Source: Rhodothermia bacterium (GTDB lineage Bacteria > Bacteroidota > Rhodothermia > Rhodothermales > JAAAOL01). From it: a DNA stretch of 37,121 nt. Below, in pieces: positions 8,105-17,535 of this stretch. Under the pieces are notes generated by a model that worked only from the letters and a program-made list of their open reading frames with translations, was not told the DNA's origin and searched no databases. The position numbers and the translations under genes are program-made. Position 1 is the first letter of the stretch. Every line of letters starts with the position of its first letter. The DNA lies in assembly GCA_030428385.1 (NCBI GenBank), contig JAUIDY010000060.1, positions 1 through 37,121 on the forward strand, read 5' to 3'.

Positions 8105-8479
8105 CTAATTCGTACAGACGGACTTTAAAATTTTTCGGCGGGCCGAAAGCTTGTCGAACCACACCTCCTGATCAATCACTTCATCATCCAAAAAGTAGTC
8201 CCACGCTGTTACCGCATCATCCGTGGAAAGTACCTCATCTTCCAGATGAGCCACCCGTTTGAGAATGGGCTCCGTTCCCATCTGATGCACAAAGGTGATC
8301 GTGAATGCGCCATCATGTGCGGTCTCCTTGACCGACAGCCAATTATCACCACATACATGACAGGTGAAAAAACGGGAGTCGGGCGCTTGTTCTTTTGATG
8401 CCGATTTCGTGTCGCTGAATCGAACCTGCATAGGCATCATACTTTCACAACCACAAGTCTTGCACGTCATACGCTCCAT
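8105..8479 (-). CDS. Small zinc-ribbon protein, function unknown
   Basis: 124 residues. Cys6-x2-Cys9-x-Cys11 near the start and Cys40-x2-Cys43 about 30 residues later form a pattern like a C4 zinc ribbon (as in transcription-factor TFIIS/RPB9-type ribbons), with 'RFFTCHVCGDNWLSVKE' as the second knuckle. The rest is acidic and contains 'AWDYFLDDEVIDQEVWFD', without a domain that I recognise. The gene follows topA on the same strand with a 118-base gap. ATG at 8479. Nucleic-acid binding is plausible from the ribbon but is inference. Confidence 0.65.
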   Translation of the reverse strand: MERMTCKTCGCESMMPMQVRFSDTKSASKEQAPDSRFFTCHVCGDNWLSVKETAHDGAFTITFVHQMGTEPILKRVAHLEDEVLSTDDAVTAWDYFLDDEVIDQEVWFDKLSARRKILKSVCTN

Positions 8480-8597
8480 TGTTCACCTCACGGATCGAGA
8501 AAAGGGGCTCTTTTCGAACCCACTACAGCGGCTCCTGTTCAAGAACGCAGTGCTCCTAATGGTTATTATTTTGTGATATACCTTGCGCAAAGACTCG

Positions 8598-11165
8598 TCA
8601 GGATTTTTTGCGCCTACGTCCCCCTCCTTTCTTTGCTTTTCGGGCTGCCAAAAGTTCAACGGCCTCCTCCATGGTAATGGCTTCAGGTGCGCGCCCTTTG
8701 GGCAGCGAGGCATTGGTGCGTTGGTGTTTCACATAGGGGCCATATCTGCCCTCCCAAACTTCCACTACCTCACCCGTCTCTGGGTGCTGCCCAATAACCC
8801 GGAGGGCTGAACTTTTTTTGTTTTTTGCGGCAAGCAGCGCAAGGGCACGCTCCAAGTCGACGGAAAAGATATCGTCCGAAGCCGTCAGGGAAGCAAAGGT
8901 GCGGTTGTGCTGCACGTAAGGACCATAGCGGCCAATATTTGCCTTGATAACCTGGCCATCATCTGGATGCGTTCCCAGGGTACGGGGCAACGATAGCAAT
9001 TGAATTGCTTGATCAAGGGTAACTTCGTCCGGCCCTAGGTTTTTGGGCAAGGACATTCGCTTTGGCTTTTTCTCATCGTCATCACCCAGTTGCACATAGG
9101 GCCCATAAGGCCCCTCCCGGACCAAGATCGGGAGGTCGGCATCGGGATGAATGCCGAGCACATGATCAGGGGCCTCAGCGGCTTGCAAAAGCTCAAGAAT
9201 CTTCTCTGGAGAAAGATCTGCGGGGAGTGCCCCGTCTGGCACGGAGGCTGTCACTTTCTCTCCTTCGATTTCCCCTTCGGCATAAGGGCCGTAGCGACCT
9301 ACCCGCACGACAAATTCGCCCCACTGGGGAAATGAGATTGTAGAGATCGAACGAGCGTCGATTTTGTCAAGTGCTTCTTCCACTTTGGGTTCAAGGCCGG
9401 CATCTCCTGCATAAAAATTACGCAGGAAAACGGTTGGTTTGCGTTCTCCTGCCGCTATGTCGTCGAGGATGCGCTCCATGTCAGCGGTGAAACCCACATC
9501 CACCAACTGCTCGAACTGAGCTTCAAGTAAATTTGTAGTGGCAAAGGCCGTGAATGTGGGGACCAACGCCCGCCCATCCCGTGTCACGTAGCCACGATGC
9601 TCGATGGTATCAATAATCGAAGCGTAGGTGCTTGGTCGGCCGATGCCTTCCTTTTCGAGCACTTTAATCAATGTCGCCTCCGTGTAACGGGCTGGAGGCT
9701 TGGTTTCATGCCCAACCGACTCAACGGACTTACATGTTGGCGTATCGTCTTTTTTTAGCTCAGGAAGCGGGTTATCCCGGTCTTCCAATGCAGCGTCAGG
9801 ATCATCACTACCTTCCACATAGGCCCGGAAGAAGCCGGGGAATTCTATGGTTTTACCACTGGCCCGGAACGTGGATATTTCATCTCCTGCACCTGCTTCA
9901 ATTTGTGCGGTAACCAATCGCAAGCGGGCATCGGCCATCTGAGTAGCCACCGTCCTTTTCCATATGAGGTCATAGAGCCGCGCTTCCATTCCACTCAGCT
10001 TCAGTTCGTCGGCCGTTTTCATTGCCGTACCCGCAGGACGAATTGCTTCGTGGGCCTCTTGGGCGTTCCGTACCGTCCCAGAGAACACGCGGGGTTTGGG
10101 GCTGAGAAAGTCGTTTCCATATCGTTCCCCTACGGTCCGCCGTGCAGCATCCACCGCCTCCTGCGAAAGGTTGGTTGAGTCGGTCCGCATATAGGTGATA
10201 AACCCGTTCTCGTACAACTTCTGCGCAACTTGCATGGTGCGCCGTGCCGAGAGGTTGAGCTTTCGACTGGCTTCCTGCTGCAGGGTTGAGGTAATAAACG
10301 GTGCGTACGGCGACCGCTTCTGCTGCCGGATGTTAACATCCGAAACACGCCACGGGGCACCAGGCAACGTTTCTGCCAGGTCTTTTGCCTTTGCTTCGCT
10401 GAGAAGCAGCACATCTTTCCCAGCCTCTAAGCCGTCTTTCAGCATGCCCGTGTCGGGGTCGAAATCGCGCCCGGTCGCCAGACGAATACCCGCATAGTGG
10501 GTCATGGTGGCTTCGAAATTCTGACCCTTCTCCCGCAGGATTGCTTTTAAGTCCCAATAGCTAGCCGGAACGAACGCAATCCGTTCTTTCTCCCGCATAA
10601 CCAGCAACCGCACCGCCACGCTCTGTACACGCCCAGCCGACAGCTTCGGGGCAATCTTTTTCCACAACAGGGGCGAGAGGGTATAGCCTACGAGTCGGTC
10701 AAGCACCCGCCGGGTTTCCTGCGCATCCACCAGGCTCGCATCAATTTCACGGGTGTGGTCCAGGGCCCCCAAAATGGCTTCGCGGGTAATCTCATGGAAT
10801 ACCATCCTCCGCACCGGGACCTTCGGCTTGAGGACTTCCAAAAGATGCCATCCGATAGATTCTCCTTCTCGATCCTCGTCAGTGGCGATGTACAGTTCGT
10901 CGGCTTCCTTGAGCGCCGCCTGCAGTTCCTTGACGATTTTCTTCTTGTCTTTGGGAACGACGTAGATCGGTTCGAATCCATTCTCCACCTGCACGCCGAG
11001 CCGCGCCCACGGCTTGTTTTTCAGTTTCGCCGGAATCTCCGAAGCCGAGGCTGGCAAATCTCTGACATGCCCCATGCTGGCCTCAATGCGGTAGGTATCT
11101 TTCGGTAAAAAACGTCGGATGGTTCGGGCTTTGGTGGGAGATTCTACAACAACCAATCGCTTCAT
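8598..11165 (-). CDS. topA: DNA topoisomerase I (type IA)
   Basis: 855 residues. The Toprim domain occupies the first 120 or so residues ('VVVESPTKARTIRRFLP', acidic triad D-E-D-R-E at about 96-100). The catalytic tyrosine is Tyr325 in 'NGFITYMRTDSTNLS', and 'EKEGIGRPSTYASII' is also conserved. The enzyme relaxes negatively supercoiled DNA by cutting one strand. The C-terminus has four copies of a topoisomerase C-terminal repeat marked by G-R/P-Y-G-P-Y (at about residues 590-840) and ends in a basic tail rich in Lys and Arg. I see no CxxC zinc ribbons, unlike E. coli TopA; Actinobacteria and many other phyla also use such repeats. ATG at 11165 is divergent from ppdK. Confidence 0.97.
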   Translation of the reverse strand: MKRLVVVESPTKARTIRRFLPKDTYRIEASMGHVRDLPASASEIPAKLKNKPWARLGVQVENGFEPIYVVPKDKKKIVKELQAALKEADELYIATDEDREGESIGWHLLEVLKPKVPVRRMVFHEITREAILGALDHTREIDASLVDAQETRRVLDRLVGYTLSPLLWKKIAPKLSAGRVQSVAVRLLVMREKERIAFVPASYWDLKAILREKGQNFEATMTHYAGIRLATGRDFDPDTGMLKDGLEAGKDVLLLSEAKAKDLAETLPGAPWRVSDVNIRQQKRSPYAPFITSTLQQEASRKLNLSARRTMQVAQKLYENGFITYMRTDSTNLSQEAVDAARRTVGERYGNDFLSPKPRVFSGTVRNAQEAHEAIRPAGTAMKTADELKLSGMEARLYDLIWKRTVATQMADARLRLVTAQIEAGAGDEISTFRASGKTIEFPGFFRAYVEGSDDPDAALEDRDNPLPELKKDDTPTCKSVESVGHETKPPARYTEATLIKVLEKEGIGRPSTYASIIDTIEHRGYVTRDGRALVPTFTAFATTNLLEAQFEQLVDVGFTADMERILDDIAAGERKPTVFLRNFYAGDAGLEPKVEEALDKIDARSISTISFPQWGEFVVRVGRYGPYAEGEIEGEKVTASVPDGALPADLSPEKILELLQAAEAPDHVLGIHPDADLPILVREGPYGPYVQLGDDDEKKPKRMSLPKNLGPDEVTLDQAIQLLSLPRTLGTHPDDGQVIKANIGRYGPYVQHNRTFASLTASDDIFSVDLERALALLAAKNKKSSALRVIGQHPETGEVVEVWEGRYGPYVKHQRTNASLPKGRAPEAITMEEAVELLAARKAKKGGGRRRKKS

Positions 11166-11508
11166 ATGTAAATCTACTTAGGTGCTTTAGGACAGGCCAA
11201 AGGGGTTCAAGGAAACAAACCGCTTCACAACCCCGGCGCTTCAGAAAGGGCCAATCTCACGCCATCGGGATGACAACGTTCCGACAGTTCTTGGGACGGA
11301 TTCTTGAAATAATTACCTGCCGGTACTAATTCTATTTGCTCCCTCGATGTGTCTGAAACGTTAAATCAACGCAAATTACACGGTCTGAGCCTCTTCAGCG
11401 AAGAACGGCGACCTCGCAGGCCCTAAATTGCGCCCGGCAATGCACCGCCACCACGCATCGCCTTAATTTGGAATTAACGTCACCCACTAAACCCCTATCC
11501 CATCCGAT
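11166..11508. other. Divergent intergenic region between topA and ppdK
   Basis: 343 bases with no gene that I can support. The track on the minus strand that begins inside ppdK has no domain. The region should hold the promoters of both genes. On the ppdK side there is a TCTATTTG (11331-11338, one mismatch to TAnnTTTG) with a TTG 24 bases upstream, which is longer than the usual spacing, and an AT-rich inverted repeat at 11463-11477. On the topA side I see no clear match. Confidence 0.45.
11463..11477. promoter_or_regulatory. AT-rich inverted repeat upstream of ppdK
   Basis: TTAATT-TGG-AATTAA is a perfect 6-bp inverted repeat with a 3-base centre, ending 31 bases before the ppdK ATG. Its position suits an operator or part of a promoter. 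The motif is short and AT-rich, so chance occurrence is possible. Confidence 0.25.
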
Positions 11509-14151
11509 ATGGCTGACACTAAGTACGTCTACCGCTTTGGCAACACCAACACCGACGGCGACCGCTCGATGAAAGAGTTGCTCGGCGGCAAAGGCGCCAA
11601 CCTCGCCGAAATGGGCAGCATTGGCCTGCCCGTCCCTCCAGGCTTCACCATCACCACCGAAACCTGCAAGCAGTTTCTCGACCTCGGCGAGGCATGGCCG
11701 GAAGGGCTGGACGAGCAAGTAAAGGCGGGGATCGCCCACATTGAAGACGAGATGGGCCTGAAGTTTAATGACCCCAATAATCCTCTTCTCGTCTCCGTTC
11801 GCAGTGGTGCCGCCGTTTCGATGCCGGGCATGATGGATACGGTCCTCAACCTCGGCCTTAATGATGTGGCCGTGCAAGGGCTCGCCAAGGCCATGGGCAA
11901 CGAACGCTTTGCCTACGACGCCTACCGCCGTTTCATCGACATGTTTGGCGATGTGGTCATGGGTGTCCACCACGAACATTTCGAGCACGCCATCGACAGC
12001 CTGAAGCAGGAGCGCGGTGTGGAGCATGACACCGAGCTCAGCACAAAGGACCTGAAAGAACTGGTGGATCGCTACAAAGCCATCTACCGGAAGCACACAG
12101 GGCATATGTTTCCCTCGGATCCGGTTGAGCAATTACGTTTTGCGATCAACGCGGTTTTCCTTTCATGGAATAGCTCCCGTGCGATCAAGTACCGCCGTAT
12201 CAACCGCATCGCCGGGCTGATCGGTACGGCCGTGAACGTGCAAGCCATGGCGTTTGGAAACATGGGCGACGACAGTGGAACGGGCGTCCTGTTCACGCGC
12301 AACCCCTCGACAGGAGAAAAAGAGCTGTATGGCGAATTCCTCGTCAATGCGCAGGGGGAAGATGTGGTGGCCGGGATCCGAACGCCGGAGCCCATCGCTG
12401 GCATGGCGAACGTCTTCCCAAAGGCATACAACGACCTTGTAGATGCGACCAAGCGCCTGGAGTTGCACTACAAGAACATGCAAGACATCGAATTCACCGT
12501 TCAGCGAGGCCGCCTCTTCTTGCTCCAAACCAGGAATGGCAAACGTACCGGCACAGCGGCCATCCAAATTGCTGTGGACATGGTCTCGGAAGGGCTGGTG
12601 AAGAAAAAAACCGCCGTTCGTGACCTCGTCGAGCCAGGACACCTCGATCAACTGCTCCATCCTCGTTTTCGTGACGAAACCTCGTATAAAAGCGACGTGA
12701 TTGGGACTGGGCTACCCGCTTCTCCGGGGGCTGCCGTCGGACAGGTGGTCTTTAGCGCCGATACTGCTGAAGAATGGCGTGAAGAAGGCAAAAAAGTCAT
12801 CCTCGTTCGCATCGAAACCAGCCCTGAGGATGTGGGCGGGATGGACGCCGCCGAAGGTATTCTTACTTCGCGCGGTGGCATGACGAGTCACGCCGCCGTG
12901 GTGGCACGCGGTTGGGGCAAGCCCTGCGTGGCTGGTTGTGGGGACATCGTCATAAACTACAGAAACAAAACCTTCACCAATGGCGAAGTCACGATCCATG
13001 AAGGGGAATGGCTTTCGCTGAACGGTTCTACTGGAGAAGTTATTCTCGGCCAACAAGACCTGGTCGCTCCCGAGTTGAGTGGCGGGTTCGCTACGTTTAT
13101 GGAGTGGGCCGATGAGTTCAGGACGATCAATGTACGTGCGAATGCTGATGCACCGGCTGACGCACGACAGGCCATCGAGTTTGGTGCTGAAGGTATTGGG
13201 CTTTGCCGCACCGAGCACATGTTCTTTGAAGGCGACCGCATCCAGGCTGTACGCGAAATGATCCTCGCTGGCTCGGAAACCGAACGCCGCGCCGCCCTCG
13301 CGAAGTTGCTCCCTTACCAGCGCGATGACTTTGAAGGTCTCTTCCGTGAGATGGCGGGCAAGCCTGTAACCATCCGCCTCCTCGACCCGCCGCTGCATGA
13401 GTTCCTTCCGCATGACCCTGAAGGCAAACGCCAGATGGCCCAGTCACTTGGCGTGACATTGGAAGAAGTACAAGCCAAAGTTGATTTCCTCGACGAATTT
13501 AACCCCATGCTGGGTCACCGCGGATGTCGATTGGGTATTGTGTACCCGGAAATCACGGAGATGCAGGCACGTGCTATCCTTGAAGCTGCGGTGGTCGTGG
13601 CCGAAGAAGGAAAAACCGTGCTGCCCGAAATTATGGTTCCGCTGATCGGCACGCTCGAAGAATTTGCCGACCAGAAGGAGCACATCAAGGACACGGCAGA
13701 AGCGGTGTTTGCTGAAAAAGGCAAACGCATCGAATATCTCATCGGGACGATGATTGAGATCCCGCGTGCCGCGCTGATCGCTGACGAAATTGCGCAGGAA
13801 GCCGAATTTTTCTCGTTCGGCACCAACGACCTGACGCAGATGGGCTTCGGCTACAGCCGCGACGATGCAGGCAAATTCTTGCCCTATTACACCGAAAAAG
13901 GCATCCTCCCGGACGACCCCTTCCAGGTGCTCGACCAAAAAGGGATCGGGCAACTCGTGAAGCTCGGCACCGAACGTGGACGCTCTACTAATGCTTCCCT
14001 CAAGGTAGGCGTCTGTGGGGAACACGGCGGAGAGCCAAGTTCCGTCGAGTTCTTCTTCAAGACGGGCCTCAACTACGTTTCCTGCTCGCCTTTCCGCGTA
14101 CCGATTGCGCGCCTGGCAGCAGCACAAGCCCAGTTGCGCTCAGAAGCCTAA
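11509..14151 (+). CDS. ppdK: Pyruvate, phosphate dikinase
   Basis: 880 residues, the standard PPDK length. N-terminal ATP-grasp domain: '[20 protein letters not shown]' (about 25-44), '[20 protein letters not shown]' (about 96-115). The swivelling phosphohistidine domain has the catalytic His461 in '[20 protein letters not shown]'. The C-terminal PEP/pyruvate barrel shows '[12 protein letters not shown]', '[13 protein letters not shown]' and '[11 protein letters not shown]' with its active-site Cys. It interconverts ATP + phosphate + pyruvate and AMP + diphosphate + PEP, linking glycolysis and gluconeogenesis. The gene stands alone: divergent from topA and closed by a strong terminator. No regulatory-protein (PDRP) gene is in the window. 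Confidence 0.98.
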   Translation: MADTKYVYRFGNTNTDGDRSMKELLGGKGANLAEMGSIGLPVPPGFTITTETCKQFLDLGEAWPEGLDEQVKAGIAHIEDEMGLKFNDPNNPLLVSVRSGAAVSMPGMMDTVLNLGLNDVAVQGLAKAMGNERFAYDAYRRFIDMFGDVVMGVHHEHFEHAIDSLKQERGVEHDTELSTKDLKELVDRYKAIYRKHTGHMFPSDPVEQLRFAINAVFLSWNSSRAIKYRRINRIAGLIGTAVNVQAMAFGNMGDDSGTGVLFTRNPSTGEKELYGEFLVNAQGEDVVAGIRTPEPIAGMANVFPKAYNDLVDATKRLELHYKNMQDIEFTVQRGRLFLLQTRNGKRTGTAAIQIAVDMVSEGLVKKKTAVRDLVEPGHLDQLLHPRFRDETSYKSDVIGTGLPASPGAAVGQVVFSADTAEEWREEGKKVILVRIETSPEDVGGMDAAEGILTSRGGMTSHAAVVARGWGKPCVAGCGDIVINYRNKTFTNGEVTIHEGEWLSLNGSTGEVILGQQDLVAPELSGGFATFMEWADEFRTINVRANADAPADARQAIEFGAEGIGLCRTEHMFFEGDRIQAVREMILAGSETERRAALAKLLPYQRDDFEGLFREMAGKPVTIRLLDPPLHEFLPHDPEGKRQMAQSLGVTLEEVQAKVDFLDEFNPMLGHRGCRLGIVYPEITEMQARAILEAAVVVAEEGKTVLPEIMVPLIGTLEEFADQKEHIKDTAEAVFAEKGKRIEYLIGTMIEIPRAALIADEIAQEAEFFSFGTNDLTQMGFGYSRDDAGKFLPYYTEKGILPDDPFQVLDQKGIGQLVKLGTERGRSTNASLKVGVCGEHGGEPSSVEFFFKTGLNYVSCSPFRVPIARLAAAQAQLRSEA

Positions 14152-14173
14152 GCATACAGCACTTGCTAAGCCT

Positions 14174-14205
14174 AAAGGGGCATGGAAATCCATGCCCCTT
14201 TTTTT
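14174..14205 (+). terminator. Rho-independent terminator after ppdK
   Basis: A perfect 12-bp stem (AAAGGGGCATGG at 14174-14185 pairing with CCATGCCCCTTT at 14190-14201), a 4-base AAAT loop and a T-run from 14199 to 14205, starting 23 bases after the ppdK stop codon. This is a textbook intrinsic terminator. It ends 34 bases before the next ATG, so the downstream gene must have its own promoter or depend on read-through. Confidence 0.93.
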
Positions 14206-14239
14206 ATACTACCCTCTCTTTTTCACTAGACCTGCTGCC

Positions 14240-15973
14240 ATGAGTTGGATTTTTGGATGTGTTGGCGACCATCTACAGGCAGATGTGCGTGCGGGGCTAT
14301 CTTTTCTAAACCAACGCGTAAACGATCATTCAAAAAGTCCAACTTTTGATATTACCTGGGGAGGGCTTCCTGAAACAAATCATGCTGGTCCATGGGAGTG
14401 CCCTCAGTGCAAAAGCGGCGGATGGGTGGTTGTTGGCGTTGGGCTGCACGTTCTCGGAACCAGGTGCGAAATCCTATCGACGACCCAGTGGCAGGCGTTT
14501 TTCGAGAAGCGTATCGTCAATCTGGTTGATTTAGATGGGCATTTTGTGGCAAGTCGCTGGTGCTCCTGTAAATTCGAGGCCTGGACCGACCCTTTAGGTG
14601 TTCGAACGCTGTATTTCACCAAGAAACGGGATCACCTCTACGTTTCAACCCGCCTCGACTGGCTTGCCCAAAGTACCGACCATACGAGCATTAATTGGGA
14701 AGCCTTTGGTGCGCATTGGCTGGCATTTAACCAGTTTTCTTCCGAGAGCCTTGTTGAAGGGATTGATCGACTGGGCGCTGGCGGGCACCTGGTTTGGGAC
14801 CTTCACACACTAGAGGTATCCCATAATCCCTGGCACCCAGTACCCCTATCCAACGTTACTCCCGAGGATTTCCTTGGCACCCTAAAGACCTTCCTTCTTC
14901 CAGCCGATAGAAGCGTAAGTCTGGGCCTGTCTGGTGGACTTGACTCCCGCCTTCTGCTCTCTCTTGGAGCTGATGCCCCCTCCCTGCAGGCACACTCCTT
15001 TGGGTCAACAGCACATCCCGATGTAAAGCTGGCTCAATCCGTTGCGGCTTCTGTCAACTGTTCGCATAGGATCTACCACGAACCCGTACCTGATGCCAAA
15101 GCGTGCCTCGACCTAACAGCTGAACATGTCGCCCAAACGCAGGCTGTATCAAGCGCTTCATCCTCCCTTGGCTTGCGCTATTATCCTTCTCTCTACAAAG
15201 CAGGAAATATTATCGTTGATGGCGGTTTTGGCGAAGTGGCACGAAGACAGTTTATGAACCGGCTGCTCCGCAAAAACAAAAATGCACTCCTTGCTGGAAA
15301 CGTCGACGCTATTGTGCCACATGTTCTTTTTTCTCGCGCCGACGTCTTCTCACACGACGTCAATCACGCAATGAGGGAGGGGCTCAAAAAGCAAATCAGA
15401 CGTTTTCTGGACGACGTGGTTAACACCGAGGGGCTTGGTCCTGAAATGATTGTAGATCTCTGGGGGGTACGCGCGAGACTTCCAAACTTTTTTGGCTACG
15501 AACAATCCCGGCTGGATAGACTCTGTGTTTCATATATGCCTTTTGCCCAGCCCTCTCTCTTAAAGCTTTTGTTTAACCTACCCCTCTCATCGCGCCAAAA
15601 TGGGCGGCTCTTCCGCTTTGCCATCAGGAAGAATACACCACAACTCGCGCGACTTCCACTTGTAAAAGGAGCCCGAACCTACCCTTTTCGTCTCGGCCCT
15701 GTTGGAGCTTTTGCGTGGACTAAACTGGCGTCAGTTCTTTTCAACCAGAAGCTACACACCAGCCGATACCAATTTGTGCAGGCCGTCCTGCCACTACTCC
15801 CCGAGATAGCAAAAACGGCGGCCGAGCAAACCAACTTATTCAACCCAAAAAAAATCGACTTTCTCCTCTCAAGGTATAAAGCCGGACATCATGAGTACGA
15901 AGGTGCCATCGACTGGTGGCTAGCCTTTGAATTATGGCGTCGTTCCCTTACTTCACCAGAGTCGGTTTCATGA
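14240..15973 (+). CDS. Asparagine-synthetase-like protein without the catalytic N-terminal cysteine
   Basis: 577 residues. The N-terminal half has the class II glutamine-amidotransferase fold of AsnB: it begins MSWIFGCVGDH and later reads 'LVDLDGHFVASRW' and 'WTDPLGVRTLYF', typical GATase-II strands. The start MSWIFG lines up with the MCGI(F/V)G of AsnB, so the essential Cys2 is Ser. The C-terminal half has the ATP-pyrophosphatase loop SLGLSGGLDSRLLLSLG (about 227-243, PP-loop SGGLDS) and a weaker second site 'DGGFGEVARR' in place of the usual GEGADE-type motif. It can probably adenylate a carboxylate but not release ammonia from glutamine. Lasso-peptide cyclases and beta-lactam synthetases have this architecture, but so do many uncharacterised proteins. 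ATG 14240 is chosen because it gives the conserved start; the frame is open upstream. It faces a transglutaminase-like gene. Confidence 0.8.
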   Translation: MSWIFGCVGDHLQADVRAGLSFLNQRVNDHSKSPTFDITWGGLPETNHAGPWECPQCKSGGWVVVGVGLHVLGTRCEILSTTQWQAFFEKRIVNLVDLDGHFVASRWCSCKFEAWTDPLGVRTLYFTKKRDHLYVSTRLDWLAQSTDHTSINWEAFGAHWLAFNQFSSESLVEGIDRLGAGGHLVWDLHTLEVSHNPWHPVPLSNVTPEDFLGTLKTFLLPADRSVSLGLSGGLDSRLLLSLGADAPSLQAHSFGSTAHPDVKLAQSVAASVNCSHRIYHEPVPDAKACLDLTAEHVAQTQAVSSASSSLGLRYYPSLYKAGNIIVDGGFGEVARRQFMNRLLRKNKNALLAGNVDAIVPHVLFSRADVFSHDVNHAMREGLKKQIRRFLDDVVNTEGLGPEMIVDLWGVRARLPNFFGYEQSRLDRLCVSYMPFAQPSLLKLLFNLPLSSRQNGRLFRFAIRKNTPQLARLPLVKGARTYPFRLGPVGAFAWTKLASVLFNQKLHTSRYQFVQAVLPLLPEIAKTAAEQTNLFNPKKIDFLLSRYKAGHHEYEGAIDWWLAFELWRRSLTSPESVS

Positions 15974-16013
15974 GACGTCCCGGTCCTCGAACACGACAAC
16001 CCCTAACGGCTCG

Positions 16014-16700
16014 TTAGGCTGGCATCGGAGTACGATGAACAACGTTTGCACCTGCTTCATACAGGGTTGCCTTTCCTGACCCGACATACGCTTCAGGACA
16101 ACGCCATTTTTCTCGTAGAAAATGCCCGGTGTAGAGATACCGTGTAAAATCATGTCCCACGGAGACTTCGGGTAGGTAATGGAGATGAACGTGATGCCAA
16201 GGACGGCACATTTGAGATTTGCAGGGCACGACAGGGTCAAAGAGGAAGCGTTCACCCTCCTTTTCGAAATGGACCCAGGCATGGGCAGCCGGCTCCTCAC
16301 AAGGAACGGACCACCATCCCACCACGAATTCGGCTTCGAACCCCATCCGGACTAACTTGCGCCACGTCCATAAGGCAAAGTCTTCACAATCTCCTTTTTG
16401 CAGCACTTCAAATAAGCGTGGATGCTGCCAATAGTCTTCGGTTTGAAATAAATCGTGATCCCTCACATACTCACATGTCAGCAACCAGTCCTTCAACTCA
16501 TGTATCGAGGAGATGGGCACCGTACTTTCACCTTCGAAGTACCAGGCAAACTCGTGTTCCGCCCCCAATCCGTACCGACACATGGGGACTGCAAAAGGAA
16601 ACCGCCGCCAGGGATTGGTGGGAGAAACGGAGCGGAGAAGAAGCCGCCTGACAGGGCGAAGAAGAGACCGTAGCAATCTTTGCACGAGCAGTGTGCGCAA
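16014..16700 (-). CDS. Transglutaminase-like cysteine protease
   Basis: 228 residues if the TTG at 16700 is used; the first ATG (16583) would give 189 residues and keeps the whole domain. The catalytic triad of the transglutaminase fold is visible: Cys in 'LQKGDCEDFALWTWRKLV', His in 'PAAHAWVHFEKEG' and Asp in 'RFLFDPVVP'. The GDCEDFA motif is typical of bacterial transglutaminase-like cysteine proteases; lasso-peptide B2 proteases share the same fold but have a different Cys motif. The N-terminal 35 residues upstream of the ATG are Arg/Leu-rich and may be untranslated. The gene is convergent with the Asn-synthetase-like gene, 40 bases apart, and divergent from the sigma-factor gene. The substrate is unknown. 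Confidence 0.75.
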   Translation of the reverse strand: MRTLLVQRLLRSLLRPVRRLLLRSVSPTNPWRRFPFAVPMCRYGLGAEHEFAWYFEGESTVPISSIHELKDWLLTCEYVRDHDLFQTEDYWQHPRLFEVLQKGDCEDFALWTWRKLVRMGFEAEFVVGWWSVPCEEPAAHAWVHFEKEGERFLFDPVVPCKSQMCRPWHHVHLHYLPEVSVGHDFTRYLYTGHFLREKWRCPEAYVGSGKATLYEAGANVVHRTPMPA

Positions 16701-16923
16701 TTCGAGGGAGGGGACAGTTGCAGTACGGAGCCCCCTTCATATCGTTGCATACTGCCTGCACAGGATTCTGACACATTTCTTGATTCGCCAGAATCGAAGC
16801 CCCGACTAGCGTGTTGTATGGTCAAAGCACGGGTTAGATGACGTTCGAATCTAGCCTCGGGTTATCTGCCTAGGCGCTCATCTACATTTTTTTTTAAGCA
16901 GCCGATTCATCACTCCCTATCGG

Positions 16924-17535
16924 TTGTGTGTATCACCAACGAACAACTGGACATTGAACAATTCGAGTTTCCCGCTCTTGCCCCCGGACGACTCCTTCGA
17001 GCAGTGGAGCCGACGCCTTCAGTCTTCGGACCAGCAGGCGTTTTCGGAATTGTTTGATGCCATGCATGTAACCCTGCTGCGCTATGCTTGGCGGTTTACG
17101 AGTGACGAAGAAGCCGCTCGTGATGTCGTTCAAGATGCTTTTTTGAAGCTTTGGAACATCCGAAAGGAAATTGACCCGAAACGGTCACTGAAAGCGCTCC
17201 TTTATACCATGGTGCGCAACCTTTCGCTGAACCACAACCGGGCAGCACAACATACCAACGGTGTCTTGCCGGAGCACGACTTGTATGATCATCATCCAAG
17301 TGCCGAAGAACACTTCGATGCGAGCATGCTAGACTCTTACCTCCGCAGGTGCATTGAAGAAATGCCTGAACGCAGACGCGAAGCTTTTGTCCTCAGTCGT
17401 TATGAAGGGCTGAGTCACGAAGAAATCGCAAACATCATGAACCTGACACCACGAACGGTAAATACCCATATTGTTCTTGCTCTAAAGGATTTGCGGAGCC
17501 GCCTTCAAGCGCTTCAACCACACTCGGCCTCATGA
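16924..17535 (+). CDS. ECF RNA polymerase sigma factor, FecI type
   Basis: 203 residues from a TTG at 16924. Region 2 spans about 35-100 ('AFSELFDAMHVTLLRYAWRF', 'VVQDAFLKLWNIR'), and region 4 about 145-195 ('MPERRREAFVLSRYEGLSHE', 'EIANIMNLTPRTVNTHI'), the helix-turn-helix that reads the -35 element. No ATG or GTG occurs in frame before region 2; the first ATG is in helix 1 of region 2, so a TTG start (16924, 16954 or 16978) is needed. The stop codon overlaps the FecR start (ATGA), so the two proteins are translationally coupled. By family it should transcribe the downstream receptor and possibly the secreted protein after it when FecR relays an envelope signal. Confidence 0.92.
   Translation: MCVSPTNNWTLNNSSFPLLPPDDSFEQWSRRLQSSDQQAFSELFDAMHVTLLRYAWRFTSDEEAARDVVQDAFLKLWNIRKEIDPKRSLKALLYTMVRNLSLNHNRAAQHTNGVLPEHDLYDHHPSAEEHFDASMLDSYLRRCIEEMPERRREAFVLSRYEGLSHEEIANIMNLTPRTVNTHIVLALKDLRSRLQALQPHSAS

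Noticed and set aside
8480-8597. TTCGAACC on the plus strand looked like a tRNA T-loop
   Set aside because: Neither strand gives matching stems, an anticodon arm or an acceptor stem.
11395-12132. Long minus-strand open frame inside ppdK and its upstream region
   Set aside because: It lies opposite the strongly supported ppdK frame, has no domain or signal, and its length is explained by the codon bias of ppdK.
12712-13413. Minus-strand 233-codon frame inside ppdK
   Set aside because: Shadow of ppdK; no protein-like motifs.
14192-14239. Earlier in-frame ATG for the Asn-synthetase-like gene (14192)
   Set aside because: It lies inside the second arm of the ppdK terminator; ATG 14240 gives the conserved MSWIFG start.
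15974-16020. CTAACG-GCT-CGTTAG inverted repeat (16003-16017) as a bidirectional terminator
   Set aside because: The stem is only 6 bp, overlaps the stop codon of the transglutaminase-like gene, and has no T-run on either strand.
14240-16700. Calling the locus a lasso-peptide cluster outright
   Set aside because: No precursor peptide or RRE gene is visible and the protease has the general GDCEDFA motif; only the possibility is reported as a finding.
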